Numbered from the stretch's first letter, positions 24,950 to 31,027 are shown. The stretch is DNA of 48,253 nt from a virus (IMGVR_UViG_3300027833_000077:1-48253), one strand, 5' to 3'. Translations and numbers: made by a program. The notes: generated by a model not told the origin, from the sequence alone.

Positions 24950-26053
24950 TTATAATCCTTTCAGTATGTGTGCTATCACGTCTACAGTCCACCCATTACC
25001 GAGCATCTTGTAACGCTGTGTGTTTGATACACCTTCAGTGTACCCATCTGGCACTGTTTGAAGACGTTCACATTCTAAACACGTTAGCTTACGCCAAGAC
25101 ATGTTCTCAATCAAGATACTGTCCTTAGTTACTGTGGTCAAACAATTAGTCTTATCATCTTCTCTGACCTCAATCATCTGCTTGATTGGTATAGATGTGT
25201 CATAGTCTTTACGAGTACCATTCTCATCTAGTCTTCTACCAACCATGCGTCCACCCTTCACCAATACTTTAGGCTCTAAGTTACCACCACTTGAGGCACA
25301 CAGACTAGGTGCTTTACCTTCGGCTGCATATACCCTTCGTACATATCCGTGACCCTTTAGATCAGCGTCACCAACATGGCACATCTGATCATCGCTGAAT
25401 ACTAACTGTCTGCGATGCTTCTCGAAGTATGACTTGAGATTACCACCTTTGAAGTAGTTAGCATCAAGACAATGTGACTTAGTTCTGTCAGTCAAACCAT
25501 CCTCAAGTATATCTTTCAAGACTATACCACGATCTTCTGGCTGTTCTATACCTTCGATGTTAGTCCAATAGAAACGTTTCCTATTCTGTGCAGACACTAA
25601 CGCACTGTTGATTAGATACTTGTTTACATTAGGCAATGCTTGCTCAGTATGGTACGTGATGTACTCCTCAAAAGCATTAGACATTCTAACGTTCTCCATT
25701 ATGTACTTAGCATTAGGGTTATGCTCAAGCACATGTTGCATGATGTCTAGCACTACCCAAAACAATTGACCTCGTGGATCACGATCACCTTGCTGTTGAC
25801 CTGCAACTGACCATGCCTGACATGGGAAACCTGCTGTGACTAGATCGACTTGTGACCAATCAATATCCCATGATCTCCACTCAGTCATATCACCTACTTG
25901 TATAGTGTTAGGGTAGTTCTTCTGCGTAATACTGATAGCATACTTGTCTATCTCACTAGCTATATACGTATCAGCATGTAAGCCTATCCGATCACCTGCC
26001 ATCTGACCACCTGATATGCCATCACATAGGGATAGTTGTATTCTAATCTTCAT
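24950..26053 (-). CDS. dcm: C5 cytosine-specific DNA methyltransferase
   Basis: A 367-residue methyltransferase that transfers a methyl group from SAM to C5 of cytosine. Motif I is LSLCDGISGG, motif IV GFPCQAWS with catalytic C78, motif VI ENV (120-122), and motifs IX-X are TCLECERLQTVPDGYT and RYKMLGNGWTV. The variable region (about 200-300) sets the target, which I cannot read. The ATG at 26053 has GAGGA 8 bp upstream; the longer frame to 26068 is less likely. No cognate restriction enzyme is adjacent, so it probably protects phage DNA or alters regulation. Confidence 0.92.
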   Translation of the reverse strand: MKIRIQLSLCDGISGGQMAGDRIGLHADTYIASEIDKYAISITQKNYPNTIQVGDMTEWRSWDIDWSQVDLVTAGFPCQAWSVAGQQQGDRDPRGQLFWVVLDIMQHVLEHNPNAKYIMENVRMSNAFEEYITYHTEQALPNVNKYLINSALVSAQNRKRFYWTNIEGIEQPEDRGIVLKDILEDGLTDRTKSHCLDANYFKGGNLKSYFEKHRRQLVFSDDQMCHVGDADLKGHGYVRRVYAAEGKAPSLCASSGGNLEPKVLVKGGRMVGRRLDENGTRKDYDTSIPIKQMIEVREDDKTNCLTTVTKDSILIENMSWRKLTCLECERLQTVPDGYTEGVSNTQRYKMLGNGWTVDVIAHILKGL

Positions 26054-26074
26054 TGTTATATTCCTCATATTGTT

Positions 26075-26090
26075 AGTCCGACATCGGACT
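26075..26090. repeat. 16-bp palindrome, copy 1
   Basis: AGTCCGACATCGGACT, two 7-bp arms around CA. It lies between the stop of the 78-aa gene, whose TAA shares its first base with the repeat, and the ribosome binding site of the methyltransferase. Confidence 0.9.
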
Positions 26091-26326
26091 TATTGAAACG
26101 ATGGTGGAGTTTCACTTATGTATCCCCACGAAGAGTATATCTCATGTACCCTCTCACTACAATCAACGAACTCAACTTCTGAGTCTGGTTCGCTACGCTT
26201 CATCATAAGAATAGCAAACTCTGAAGCACTACGCCAATCACTGACAGAAGGATACGTATCATCTAACTTAACGATAGTATTCTTACTGTCAATGGCTAAC
26301 GTGACTTCATACGCCATAACTGGCAT
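26090..26326 (-). CDS. Small hypothetical protein (78 aa)
   Basis: An acidic protein, MPVMAYEVTLAIDSKNTIV at the start, probably a small alpha/beta fold. An alternative ATG is at 26317. Its stop codon is part of palindrome copy 1. It follows the upstream gene by 3 bp. No family recognised. Confidence 0.62.
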   Translation of the reverse strand: MPVMAYEVTLAIDSKNTIVKLDDTYPSVSDWRSASEFAILMMKRSEPDSEVEFVDCSERVHEIYSSWGYISETPPSFQ

Positions 26327-26329
26327 AGG

Positions 26330-26569
26330 TTACTCGTCCTCAGTCTTGAACGCAAACTTCAATGCATACATAGCAGATTCAATCTTACCTATGTCGGACA
26401 TGTATAGATCATGAGCTTCTGTAACCATAAAATATGTGTTACTCAAAACATCTTGAGCTTCTTTGATAGCTTTGCTTTGCTCCTCAGACATAGACTTCAA
26501 TAACTTTTTAGTTACTTTATACCTAGCCATACGTTCAGCTTTCCACTGAGCTTGTGTTTTATTTGACAT
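26330..26569 (-). CDS. Small helical hypothetical protein (79 aa)
   Basis: The start at 26569 is preferred because GGAGG lies 8 bp upstream; the longer frame to 26611 overlaps the preceding gene. The product is Lys-rich and helical at the N-terminus (NKTQAQWKAERMARYKVTKK). No family recognised. Confidence 0.65.
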   Translation of the reverse strand: MSNKTQAQWKAERMARYKVTKKLLKSMSEEQSKAIKEAQDVLSNTYFMVTEAHDLYMSDIGKIESAMYALKFAFKTEDE

Positions 26570-26574
26570 TGTTA

Positions 26575-26904
26575 TTACGCCTCCAATTGTTGTTTGATGT
26601 CTGCCAACCAAGTGACAAGCATTTTTTGTTGTGTCTTCAATGTAGCACGCTTAGTCGTATACTTGCTACCTATTAAACCTACAGATTGTAATACTTGTAC
26701 CCTATATACAATACGATTAGGGTATTCATTCAAGTCAGATGCAATCTGTTTTATAGTAGACACTCTCCAGTTTTGTAGAATGTAATCATCAACAGATGCA
26801 TAGTTGTAGGTATGAATACCTGCTCTTGACATGTGTGCTGTGTGCTTCACATATAGTTCTGGGTTAGTGTTCTTCACTAGTGGTTTTGAAATAATAGTAG
26901 TCAT
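26575..26904 (-). CDS. Putative winged-helix DNA-binding protein
   Basis: A 109-residue basic protein. Residues about 50-85 (VSTIKQIASDLNEYPNRIVYRVQVLQSVGLI) read as a helix-turn-helix followed by the LxxxGLI wing entry seen in MarR and similar regulators. It is the best candidate for a transcription factor in the early region and might bind one of the palindromes nearby. This is inference from the helix pattern. AGGAGC lies upstream of the ATG. Confidence 0.58.
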   Translation of the reverse strand: MTTIISKPLVKNTNPELYVKHTAHMSRAGIHTYNYASVDDYILQNWRVSTIKQIASDLNEYPNRIVYRVQVLQSVGLIGSKYTTKRATLKTQQKMLVTWLADIKQQLEA

Positions 26905-26918
26905 GTTATGTTAGCTCC

Positions 26919-27089
26919 TTATGCTATACGTTTTTGTTTGTAATCTGTTATGCCTCTTTGCATATTAGTTTTAATCTTACGTGCTGTTGAACGCTCACGC
27001 TTCCAATCATCACGCTTAGGCTTCTTCTTAGTAGTTAGTCCGACATCGGACTTAGTGAACTTAATAAAGTTCTTCATAGTATACTGCAT
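26919..27089 (-). CDS. Small basic protein with the palindrome inside its coding frame
   Basis: The 56-residue frame starts at ATG 27089 (MQYTMKNFIKFTKSDVGLTT), 10 bp after GGAGG; an internal ATG is at 27077. A third ATG at 27093 has the best spacing to GGAGG but opens only a 10-codon frame. The product is very basic (KKKPKRDDWKRERSTARKIK), so nucleic acid binding is plausible. Codons 13-18 (KSDVGL) are encoded by palindrome copy 2. Ends 15 bp before the next gene. Confidence 0.65.
   Translation of the reverse strand: MQYTMKNFIKFTKSDVGLTTKKKPKRDDWKRERSTARKIKTNMQRGITDYKQKRIA
27037..27052. repeat. 16-bp palindrome, copy 2 (intragenic)
   Basis: AGTCCGACATCGGACT, identical to copy 1 but inside the 56-aa coding frame rather than between genes. 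Confidence 0.9.
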
Positions 27090-27096
27090 TCATATG

Positions 27097-27717
27097 TTAC
27101 CTCCCGTATGTTATACATTCTACATGAAATTTTGATACGACATTGCCTGTAGTAAGCTTACGATTAGCTTTGTTACCTGCAACATACTCGCACCATGTGT
27201 TCCACCAATACTTTGAACCCTCACGTTGAGTAAGTACTATGTACTCTTCAACCTTTCGACGTGCAGTCTCTGGCTTCATAGCCTTTGGTGGTGTCTTAAC
27301 CAAGTTAGGATTGATACCTAGTCGCTTGACATTGTGTCCATCAATACAAGCTACATTGAAACCTAGGCATTGAGCAAGGAAAGATGCCTTGACCATACCC
27401 AAGTTAGGTACTTGCATAAATAACTCAACAACATCAGCACAAGCCTCAACACTGTTGTAACCTTTTGCATCTGCAATCTTGTACATTTCACTACGTAGGT
27501 AGTCACCATGCTTGATAAGGTACTTGTAACCTTCATCTTTTTTGCCCCATAAACAATTTGCTTTCACACCATCTATGCTTACTTTTTCCATGCTACCTTT
27601 TACTGTGGATAAACCTGCTTGTATCGTTAGCAATACAAACAAGCCAGTGTTTACAAATGCATCTGTACCGCCCCAACGGACAAATGATTTAATTTCTCTT
27701 ACATCACGATTATACAT
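27097..27717 (-). CDS. HhH-GPD-like (DNA glycosylase fold) protein
   Basis: A 206-residue protein. Residues 103-119 (VPNLGMVKASFLAQCLG) resemble the helix-hairpin-helix of endonuclease III-type glycosylases (LPGxGxxxA), and CIDGHNVKRLG at 124-134 corresponds to the strand with the catalytic Asp (V-D-T-H-V-x-R-L). No 4Fe-4S cysteine loop is seen. It may act on modified bases, possibly linked to the methyltransferase downstream. The ATG at 27717 has AAAGGA upstream; the 22-codon longer frame would cover the promoter module. Confidence 0.6.
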   Translation of the reverse strand: MYNRDVREIKSFVRWGGTDAFVNTGLFVLLTIQAGLSTVKGSMEKVSIDGVKANCLWGKKDEGYKYLIKHGDYLRSEMYKIADAKGYNSVEACADVVELFMQVPNLGMVKASFLAQCLGFNVACIDGHNVKRLGINPNLVKTPPKAMKPETARRKVEEYIVLTQREGSKYWWNTWCEYVAGNKANRKLTTGNVVSKFHVECITYGR

Positions 27718-27754
27718 ACTCAATTTCCTTTTGTGTTGTTGGTTGATGCTTAAC

Positions 27755-27804
27755 AACAAATCAGATAAGCAACCTGTTGTCAAGCGTTATTTTACTACGT
27801 AGTA
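27755..27804 (-). promoter_or_regulatory. Composite leftward promoter P2 with TACTACGTAGTA dyad
   Basis: On the minus strand: dyad TACTACGTAGTA (27804-27793), 9 bp, TTGACA (27783-27778), 9 bp, TTATCTGAT (27768-27760), giving a 17-bp spacer to TTTGTT (27760-27755) preceded by TGA. The same elements with identical spacing occur at 29678-29727. The poor minus-10 and the dyad just upstream of minus-35 suggest an activated or repressed promoter for the HhH-like gene at 27717. Confidence 0.65.
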
Positions 27805-27810
27805 GTAGTG

Positions 27811-28005
27811 TTATGGTTTGTAGGTTTTCCAACCTGAGTCACTCACAAACTCTACTACATTATTTTTGTTGTCATACACTACATCGACAACAGGTAAAGC
27901 ACACTTACGCTGTAGCTCAATACGTGAACGCAGCCGAGCTATGCGATCCTCACGACTAAGCTTAGGTAAGGTGTGTAACTTACTTTTGTGCAATTTAAAT
28001 TTCAT
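27811..28005 (-). CDS. Small basic hypothetical protein (64 aa)
   Basis: The ATG at 28005 overlaps the upstream stop (ATGA). The product starts MKFKLHKSKLHTLPKLSRED, is Lys/Arg rich in the first half and beta-like in the second (VVDVVYDNKNNVVEFVS). It ends just before the composite promoter P2. No family recognised. Confidence 0.65.
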   Translation of the reverse strand: MKFKLHKSKLHTLPKLSREDRIARLRSRIELQRKCALPVVDVVYDNKNNVVEFVSDSGWKTYKP

Positions 28006-28232
28006 TCTACACAATACCTCGATACTGTTGCATGCAATTGCATGTCAATCCTGTTACCATAAAACCTGACCCAAGTGCGGTCAACACTAGCGTCAACTAG
28101 TTCCATAGCATTACTTTCATCTGTTTTTAAGTCTTCGACTTCCCACATAGCTTGCTTGATAGCTTTCTTCATACTTGAAAACATACCAACCAATCCATCT
28201 GCAGGTGTATCTACTTTGTAAACATACTTCAT
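28002..28232 (-). CDS. Small hypothetical protein (76 aa)
   Basis: AAAGG lies upstream of the ATG at 28232, directly after palindrome copy 3. The product (MKYVYKVDTPADGLVGMFSS...) has a beta strand, an amphipathic helix and a second beta part, a typical small alpha/beta fold. No family recognised. Confidence 0.66.
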   Translation of the reverse strand: MKYVYKVDTPADGLVGMFSSMKKAIKQAMWEVEDLKTDESNAMELVDASVDRTWVRFYGNRIDMQLHATVSRYCVE

Positions 28233-28255
28233 TTTATTAACCTTTCACAATATTA

Positions 28256-28271
28256 AGTCCGACATCGGACT
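28256..28271. repeat. 16-bp palindrome, copy 3
   Basis: AGTCCGACATCGGACT between the TAG of the 78-aa gene (the stop overlaps the repeat by 2 bp) and the ribosome binding site of the 76-aa gene. Confidence 0.9.
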
Positions 28272-28506
28272 ACACTTCCAATATCTGTTTCAAGTACGAG
28301 AGTGCATTGTCGTGTATCTCCCACGTGTACCCAAGCTCCTCAATCAATTTGAGTGTGGCAAAGGTAAGCGTAGTAGTACCTGCAATGTGAGCAAACCGCT
28401 TGGCATTCTCACATATGGGGTATATCTTTTGCCTACCATATACATCACGTACTTCAATCTTAATAACTTTAAACATGTTATCAGCATCCTTATGATCACT
28501 TAGCAT
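28270..28506 (-). CDS. Small hypothetical protein (78 aa)
   Basis: The ATG at 28506 is chosen because AAAGGA lies upstream; the TTG at 28524 would place the start before the site. The product starts MLSDHKDADNMFKVIKIEVR and has a C-terminal hydrophobic helix. Its stop codon overlaps palindrome copy 3. No family recognised. Confidence 0.65.
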   Translation of the reverse strand: MLSDHKDADNMFKVIKIEVRDVYGRQKIYPICENAKRFAHIAGTTTLTFATLKLIEELGYTWEIHDNALSYLKQILEV

Positions 28507-28530
28507 TATACAATATCCTTTCAAGATATA

Positions 28531-28546
28531 AGTCCGACATCGGACT
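28531..28546. repeat. 16-bp palindrome, copy 4
   Basis: AGTCCGACATCGGACT. The TAG of the 64-aa gene (28545-28547) overlaps its end. On the minus strand it is flanked by AAC before and TT after, as in copies 5 and 6. Confidence 0.9.
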
Positions 28547-28739
28547 AGTTAAACATTTCGTCCCATTCTGTGGGTGTGATACCTGTAGCAATGAACTCAC
28601 GTTCTTGTGCAGATATGTTAGGCATAGCATTTTGGATAAGCTCACCTTGCCAATACCACGCATCAATCTGCGTTGGTGTTACATCAATATCCATTTCACT
28701 TACAGTGCCAGATACCATTGATTTACGTTTAATTATCAT
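28545..28739 (-). CDS. Small hypothetical protein (64 aa)
   Basis: GGAAGG lies 9 bp before the ATG at 28739. The product has a Lys/Arg N-terminus (MIIKRKSMVSG), a beta-like middle and an acidic C-terminus with ITPTEWDEMFN. This last motif occurs at the end of several small marine-phage proteins as far as I recall. It is bounded by palindromes on both sides. Function unknown. Confidence 0.66.
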   Translation of the reverse strand: MIIKRKSMVSGTVSEMDIDVTPTQIDAWYWQGELIQNAMPNISAQEREFIATGITPTEWDEMFN

Positions 28740-28760
28740 TGTATTGACCTTCCATTATTA

Positions 28761-28776
28761 AGTCCGACATCGGACT
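28761..28776. repeat. 16-bp palindrome, copy 5
   Basis: AGTCCGACATCGGACT between the 41-aa and 64-aa genes, with the TAG of the 41-aa gene overlapping. Confidence 0.9.
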
Positions 28777-28900
28777 AGTTGATATTTAAAAACAAAGCAC
28801 CGCCTAGGATAAATCCCATCATAGCACCTATGACTATGTTCTTACATGCCTCACGTAGCTGTTTTTGACGTTTACGTTGCCTAGATGTTCTGTATGCCAT
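28775..28900 (-). CDS. Tiny single-pass membrane protein (41 aa)
   Basis: ATG at 28900 with AAAGGA upstream, TAG at 28775. The N-terminus is strongly basic (MAYRTSRQRKRQKQLREACK) and is followed by one hydrophobic helix (IVIGAMMGFILGGALFLNI). The helix contains GxxMMGxxxGG spacing that could favour helix packing. Bounded by palindromes 5 and 6. Possible host-membrane effector; no family recognised. Confidence 0.7.
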   Translation of the reverse strand: MAYRTSRQRKRQKQLREACKNIVIGAMMGFILGGALFLNIN

Positions 28901-28926
28901 TGTGTGTGATTCCTTTCACATTATGA

Positions 28927-28942
28927 AGTCCGACATCGGACT
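28927..28942. repeat. 16-bp palindrome, copy 6
   Basis: AGTCCGACATCGGACT upstream of the 41-aa gene. The flanking AACTAG of copies 4 and 5 is kept although no gene ends here, so the flank belongs to the repeat and is not only a stop codon. Confidence 0.88.
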
Positions 28943-28947
28943 AGTTA

Positions 28948-28998
28948 ACTTATAAAGTTACACTAAGCTAGGGAGTGAGCCTAATGTAACCTATAAGT
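28948..28998. repeat. Long imperfect hairpin after the first early gene
   Basis: Three nested pairs of arms: ACTTATA (28948-28954) with TATAAGT (28992-28998), GTTACA (28957-28962) with TGTAAC (28985-28990), and TAGG (28969-28972) with CCTA (28980-28983). It follows the stop of the 206-aa gene by 10 bp on the minus strand. There is no U tract, so attenuation, RNA processing or 3' end protection fits better than simple termination. Confidence 0.7.
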
Positions 28999-29007
28999 AA
29001 ACTTATA

Positions 29008-29628
29008 TTATGCTACCTTTTTTTCATCTGCTAGTTCTTCTTCAGTAAGCATTTCTGCTTCCATCATAAGCATCTCTGCAATGACCATGATGTCTACATC
29101 ACTAGCCTTACATATGGCAAGCAACTCTTTAAAGATTGTCTCTTTAGTTGCAGGTTTAGCTTCGCTAGTTTTAGGTGATGCATCAGCCTCTGGCTTGCTT
29201 GAAGCCTCTGGCTTGTCTATTGATGCTGTATCATCCTTAGATGATGGTTGCTTGTTAGCTTTAGCAATAGCTTTCTGCAGAGCAGATAATGATGTGAAAC
29301 CCTTTTTGCTTTTAGCAATGAACTCACGAGCCTCAACTTCGTTGTTAACGAACCACATAGCTTCACTACGTCTTCTCTTGTCAACTACGTTGATGCCACA
29401 ATCAGCAAGTCTTGTAGACTTAATACGACCTTCACATTCCACTGAAAGTGCAACCATAAGCTTGCCTAGTTGCATGTCAAACCCGTCAGCTTGAGTATGC
29501 TGAGTGAAGCGTGCTTTGTCACCTTTGGTGATAGCTTTCCATTGTCTAGCAATGTCAGCACCTTGTAGCTCAAGTGTAGCAAGTACTGCTGTGTTTGTGT
29601 CGGTGTTAGCTGTGTTTGTATTTGTCAT
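29008..29628 (-). CDS. First leftward early protein (206 aa), unknown
   Basis: The start at 29628 (MTNTNTANTDTNTAVLATLE) has AAAGGA 8 bp upstream; the longer frame to 29709 would read through the promoter. Residues 20-120 form a compact Lys-rich domain with GADIARQWKAITKGDKARF; a Ser/Pro/Lys/Asp linker (about 125-165) follows, then an acidic helical C-terminus (MLMMEAEMLTEEELADEKK). It is the first gene after promoter P1, a position typical of host-takeover or regulatory proteins. No family recognised. Confidence 0.72.
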   Translation of the reverse strand: MTNTNTANTDTNTAVLATLELQGADIARQWKAITKGDKARFTQHTQADGFDMQLGKLMVALSVECEGRIKSTRLADCGINVVDKRRRSEAMWFVNNEVEAREFIAKSKKGFTSLSALQKAIAKANKQPSSKDDTASIDKPEASSKPEADASPKTSEAKPATKETIFKELLAICKASDVDIMVIAEMLMMEAEMLTEEELADEKKVA

Positions 29629-29677
29629 AAGAATTTTCCTTTTTGAGTTTGGCAATTTCGCCGTTTCGATGCAATCA

Positions 29678-29727
29678 GTTAGATCAGATAAATCCGATGG
29701 TGTCAACACCTATTTTACTACGTAGTA
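29678..29727 (-). promoter_or_regulatory. Composite leftward promoter P1 with TACTACGTAGTA dyad
   Basis: On the minus strand: dyad TACTACGTAGTA (29727-29716), 9 bp, TTGACA (29706-29701), 9 bp, TTATCTGAT (29691-29683), with TCTAAC (29683-29678) as minus-10 after a 17-bp spacer and an extended TGA. Spacing is identical to P2 at 27755-27804. It should drive the leftward early genes from 29628. Confidence 0.72.
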
Positions 29728-29744
29728 GTATATGGAGCAAATTA

Positions 29745-29760
29745 AGTCCGATGACGGACT
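29745..29760. repeat. Palindrome copy 7, variant centre
   Basis: AGTCCGATGACGGACT keeps the 6-bp arms AGTCCG/CGGACT but changes the four central bases. It lies about 40 bp upstream of promoter P1, outside the leftward transcript. Confidence 0.82.
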
Positions 29761-30084
29761 ACAAATGGTAAAAACGAATCACTTTTGGGTAGGGAAACGA
29801 ATCAGCTCTCAGTGCGCGTGCGTGCGTATGTGATGCATGTGATGTGACCATCACGTTAAGGGGGTGGTGTATATGTGCATCAACTGTGCAACACACGTCA
29901 CTTGCTCGTAGCATGCCTATGTTTGCACCATATGTGAAGGCAACTGATTGTATAACAGTTGTCGTATCACTGTAAGTGATTGTATTTGTGGAATATTCCT
30001 CGTGTGTGGTGTATGTGCCTACGCATAATGCTCTCACCTAGCGTGTACATGTGCCTATGGGCGCACGCAAACGACCCCAAGCTA

Positions 30085-30109
30085 GGGTGGGCAGGGGGCA
30101 TACGGGGGG
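30085..30109 (+). other. G-quadruplex motif
   Basis: Four G runs of at least three (30085-30087, 30089-30091, 30094-30098, 30104-30109) with loops of 1, 2 and 5 bases, meeting the usual G4 rule. It stands out in an otherwise AT-rich genome. Confidence 0.75.
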
Positions 30110-30230
30110 TGTACGTTAGTATGCATGTACAATTACACAGATCAGAAATATGAGAGTGTTAACCACTATACAGATATGGTGTTATATATACGTGCAGGGT
30201 ATATTTGTGATCACAAAATATGGTCACTAT

Positions 30231-30270
30231 ATGTTACAGTATGTTACAATATTATCACAGTTTGTTACCA
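30231..30270. repeat. GTTAC repeats in 10-bp phase
   Basis: ATGTTACAGT, ATGTTACAAT and TTTGTTACCA begin at 30231, 30241 and 30261, so GTTAC falls on the same helix face at 10, then 20 bp. This is iteron-like. Confidence 0.55.
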
Positions 30271-30285
30271 ATGTACGATTAGGGG

Positions 30286-30313
30286 TTGACATGGGGTACA
30301 GAGTGTGTAAAAC
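30286..30313 (+). promoter_or_regulatory. Candidate rightward promoter
   Basis: TTGACA (30286-30291), 16 bp, TAAAAC (30308-30313). The dyad TCACTATAAGTGA begins 27 bp downstream, at about the position of an operator over the start of transcription. It would drive the genes from 30522. Confidence 0.55.
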
Positions 30314-30479
30314 TATGTATATAGTATATTGGGGTAGGGTCACTATAAGTGATACACGTACAGTATACATGTACTATGATATATACTTATAATTATATTA
30401 TACTATAACTATATAAACATATAAGTATACATGTACAGTGATAGACAATAGCAATAAGGTATATGTACGTACATAGAAA

Positions 30480-30495
30480 TCGCCTTCTTAGGCGA
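30480..30495 (+). repeat. Short hairpin before the first rightward gene
   Basis: TCGCCT (30480-30485) pairs with AGGCGA (30490-30495) around TCTT. No U tract follows, so it is more likely a leader structure than a terminator. Confidence 0.5.
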
Positions 30496-30521
30496 GGACT
30501 TTGTGCAATTAAGTATTGACA

Positions 30522-30734
30522 ATGGCAAAGAAATCAGTAAAACTATATACAGACGATGTTCTTAAACAATTTTACAATCATTTACTTGATGGTAATTTAA
30601 AGAACTTACATATTCCCCATAGTGATGTATTCTACGTAAGGACTGCAGTGGAAGCCCACTATGGTCGTAAGTTTACTTTAGAACATGTAGAATGGGCTAT
30701 GAAAAAAGAAGGTTGGACAGATGGCAATACCTGA
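30522..30734 (+). CDS. Small conserved phage protein (70 aa)
   Basis: Starts at ATG 30522 (MAKKSVKLYTDDVLKQFYNH). The product has a basic N-terminus and helical body ending HVEWAMKKEGWTDGNT. No clear ribosome binding site is visible, and TTGACA (30516-30521) immediately precedes the ATG. It overlaps the next gene by 14 bp. No family recognised. Confidence 0.65.
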   Translation: MAKKSVKLYTDDVLKQFYNHLLDGNLKNLHIPHSDVFYVRTAVEAHYGRKFTLEHVEWAMKKEGWTDGNT

Positions 30735-31014
30735 GCGAGTCAAGAATAAAATGAAAGAGGAAGGACTCAAGGGTGTAAACAAACCTAAGAGGACACCTAG
30801 TCACCCTAAGAAGTCTCACTGTGTGATGGCTAAAGAGGGAGACACGTATAAGTTTATTCGCTTCGGACAACAGGGTGTAAGTGGTGCAGGTAAGAATCCT
30901 AAGACTGCTAAAGATAAAGCTCGTAAGAAGAGTTACTATGCTAGACATAATGCTCAAGGTAAACCGACTAGTAAGCTAAGTGCTAAGTACTGGTCACACA
31001 AAGTTAAGTGGTAA
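30721..31014 (+). CDS. Small basic protein, DUF6321-like
   Basis: A 97-residue, Lys-rich protein. The segment FIRFGQQGVSGAGKNPKTAKDKAR followed by SYYARHNAQGK and SAKYWSHKVKW at the C-terminus is a strongly conserved pattern in marine phages and some giant viruses, which I recall as DUF6321. Function unknown; the basic, Gly-rich character suggests DNA or RNA contact or a virion-associated role. Confidence 0.78.
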   Translation: MAIPERVKNKMKEEGLKGVNKPKRTPSHPKKSHCVMAKEGDTYKFIRFGQQGVSGAGKNPKTAKDKARKKSYYARHNAQGKPTSKLSAKYWSHKVKW

Positions 31015-31027
31015 TAGGAATAATATA

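Larger units (their letters stand above)
29761..30521. other. Divergent non-coding control region, possible origin
   Basis: About 760 bp without a credible gene between the leftward and rightward transcription units. The left half is GT/CA-rich with purine runs, the right half strongly AT-rich. It holds a G-quadruplex motif (30085-30109), two dyads ATCACTGTAAGTGAT (29966-29980) and TCACTATAAGTGA (30340-30352), the 14-bp palindrome TTTGTGATCACAAA (30204-30217), GTTAC repeats in 10-bp phase (30231-30270), and two AGTATACATGTAC copies near 30362 and 30425. Early control and replication initiation are the likely roles. Confidence 0.65.

Noticed and set aside
29759-30037. Minus-strand 92-aa open frame in the control region
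   Set aside because: No ribosome binding site, His/Thr/Cys-rich odd composition, and it overlaps dyads and low-complexity DNA; most likely chance.
30204-30217. TTTGTGATCACAAA as a CRP/FNR site
   Set aside because: The half-sites TGTGA and TCACA abut without the 6-bp spacer required, so it is listed only as a palindrome.
30516-30543. TTGACA, 16 bp, TAAAAC overlapping the start of the 70-aa gene
   Set aside because: Similar to the promoter at 30286, but transcription would start inside the gene it should express; kept only as a note.
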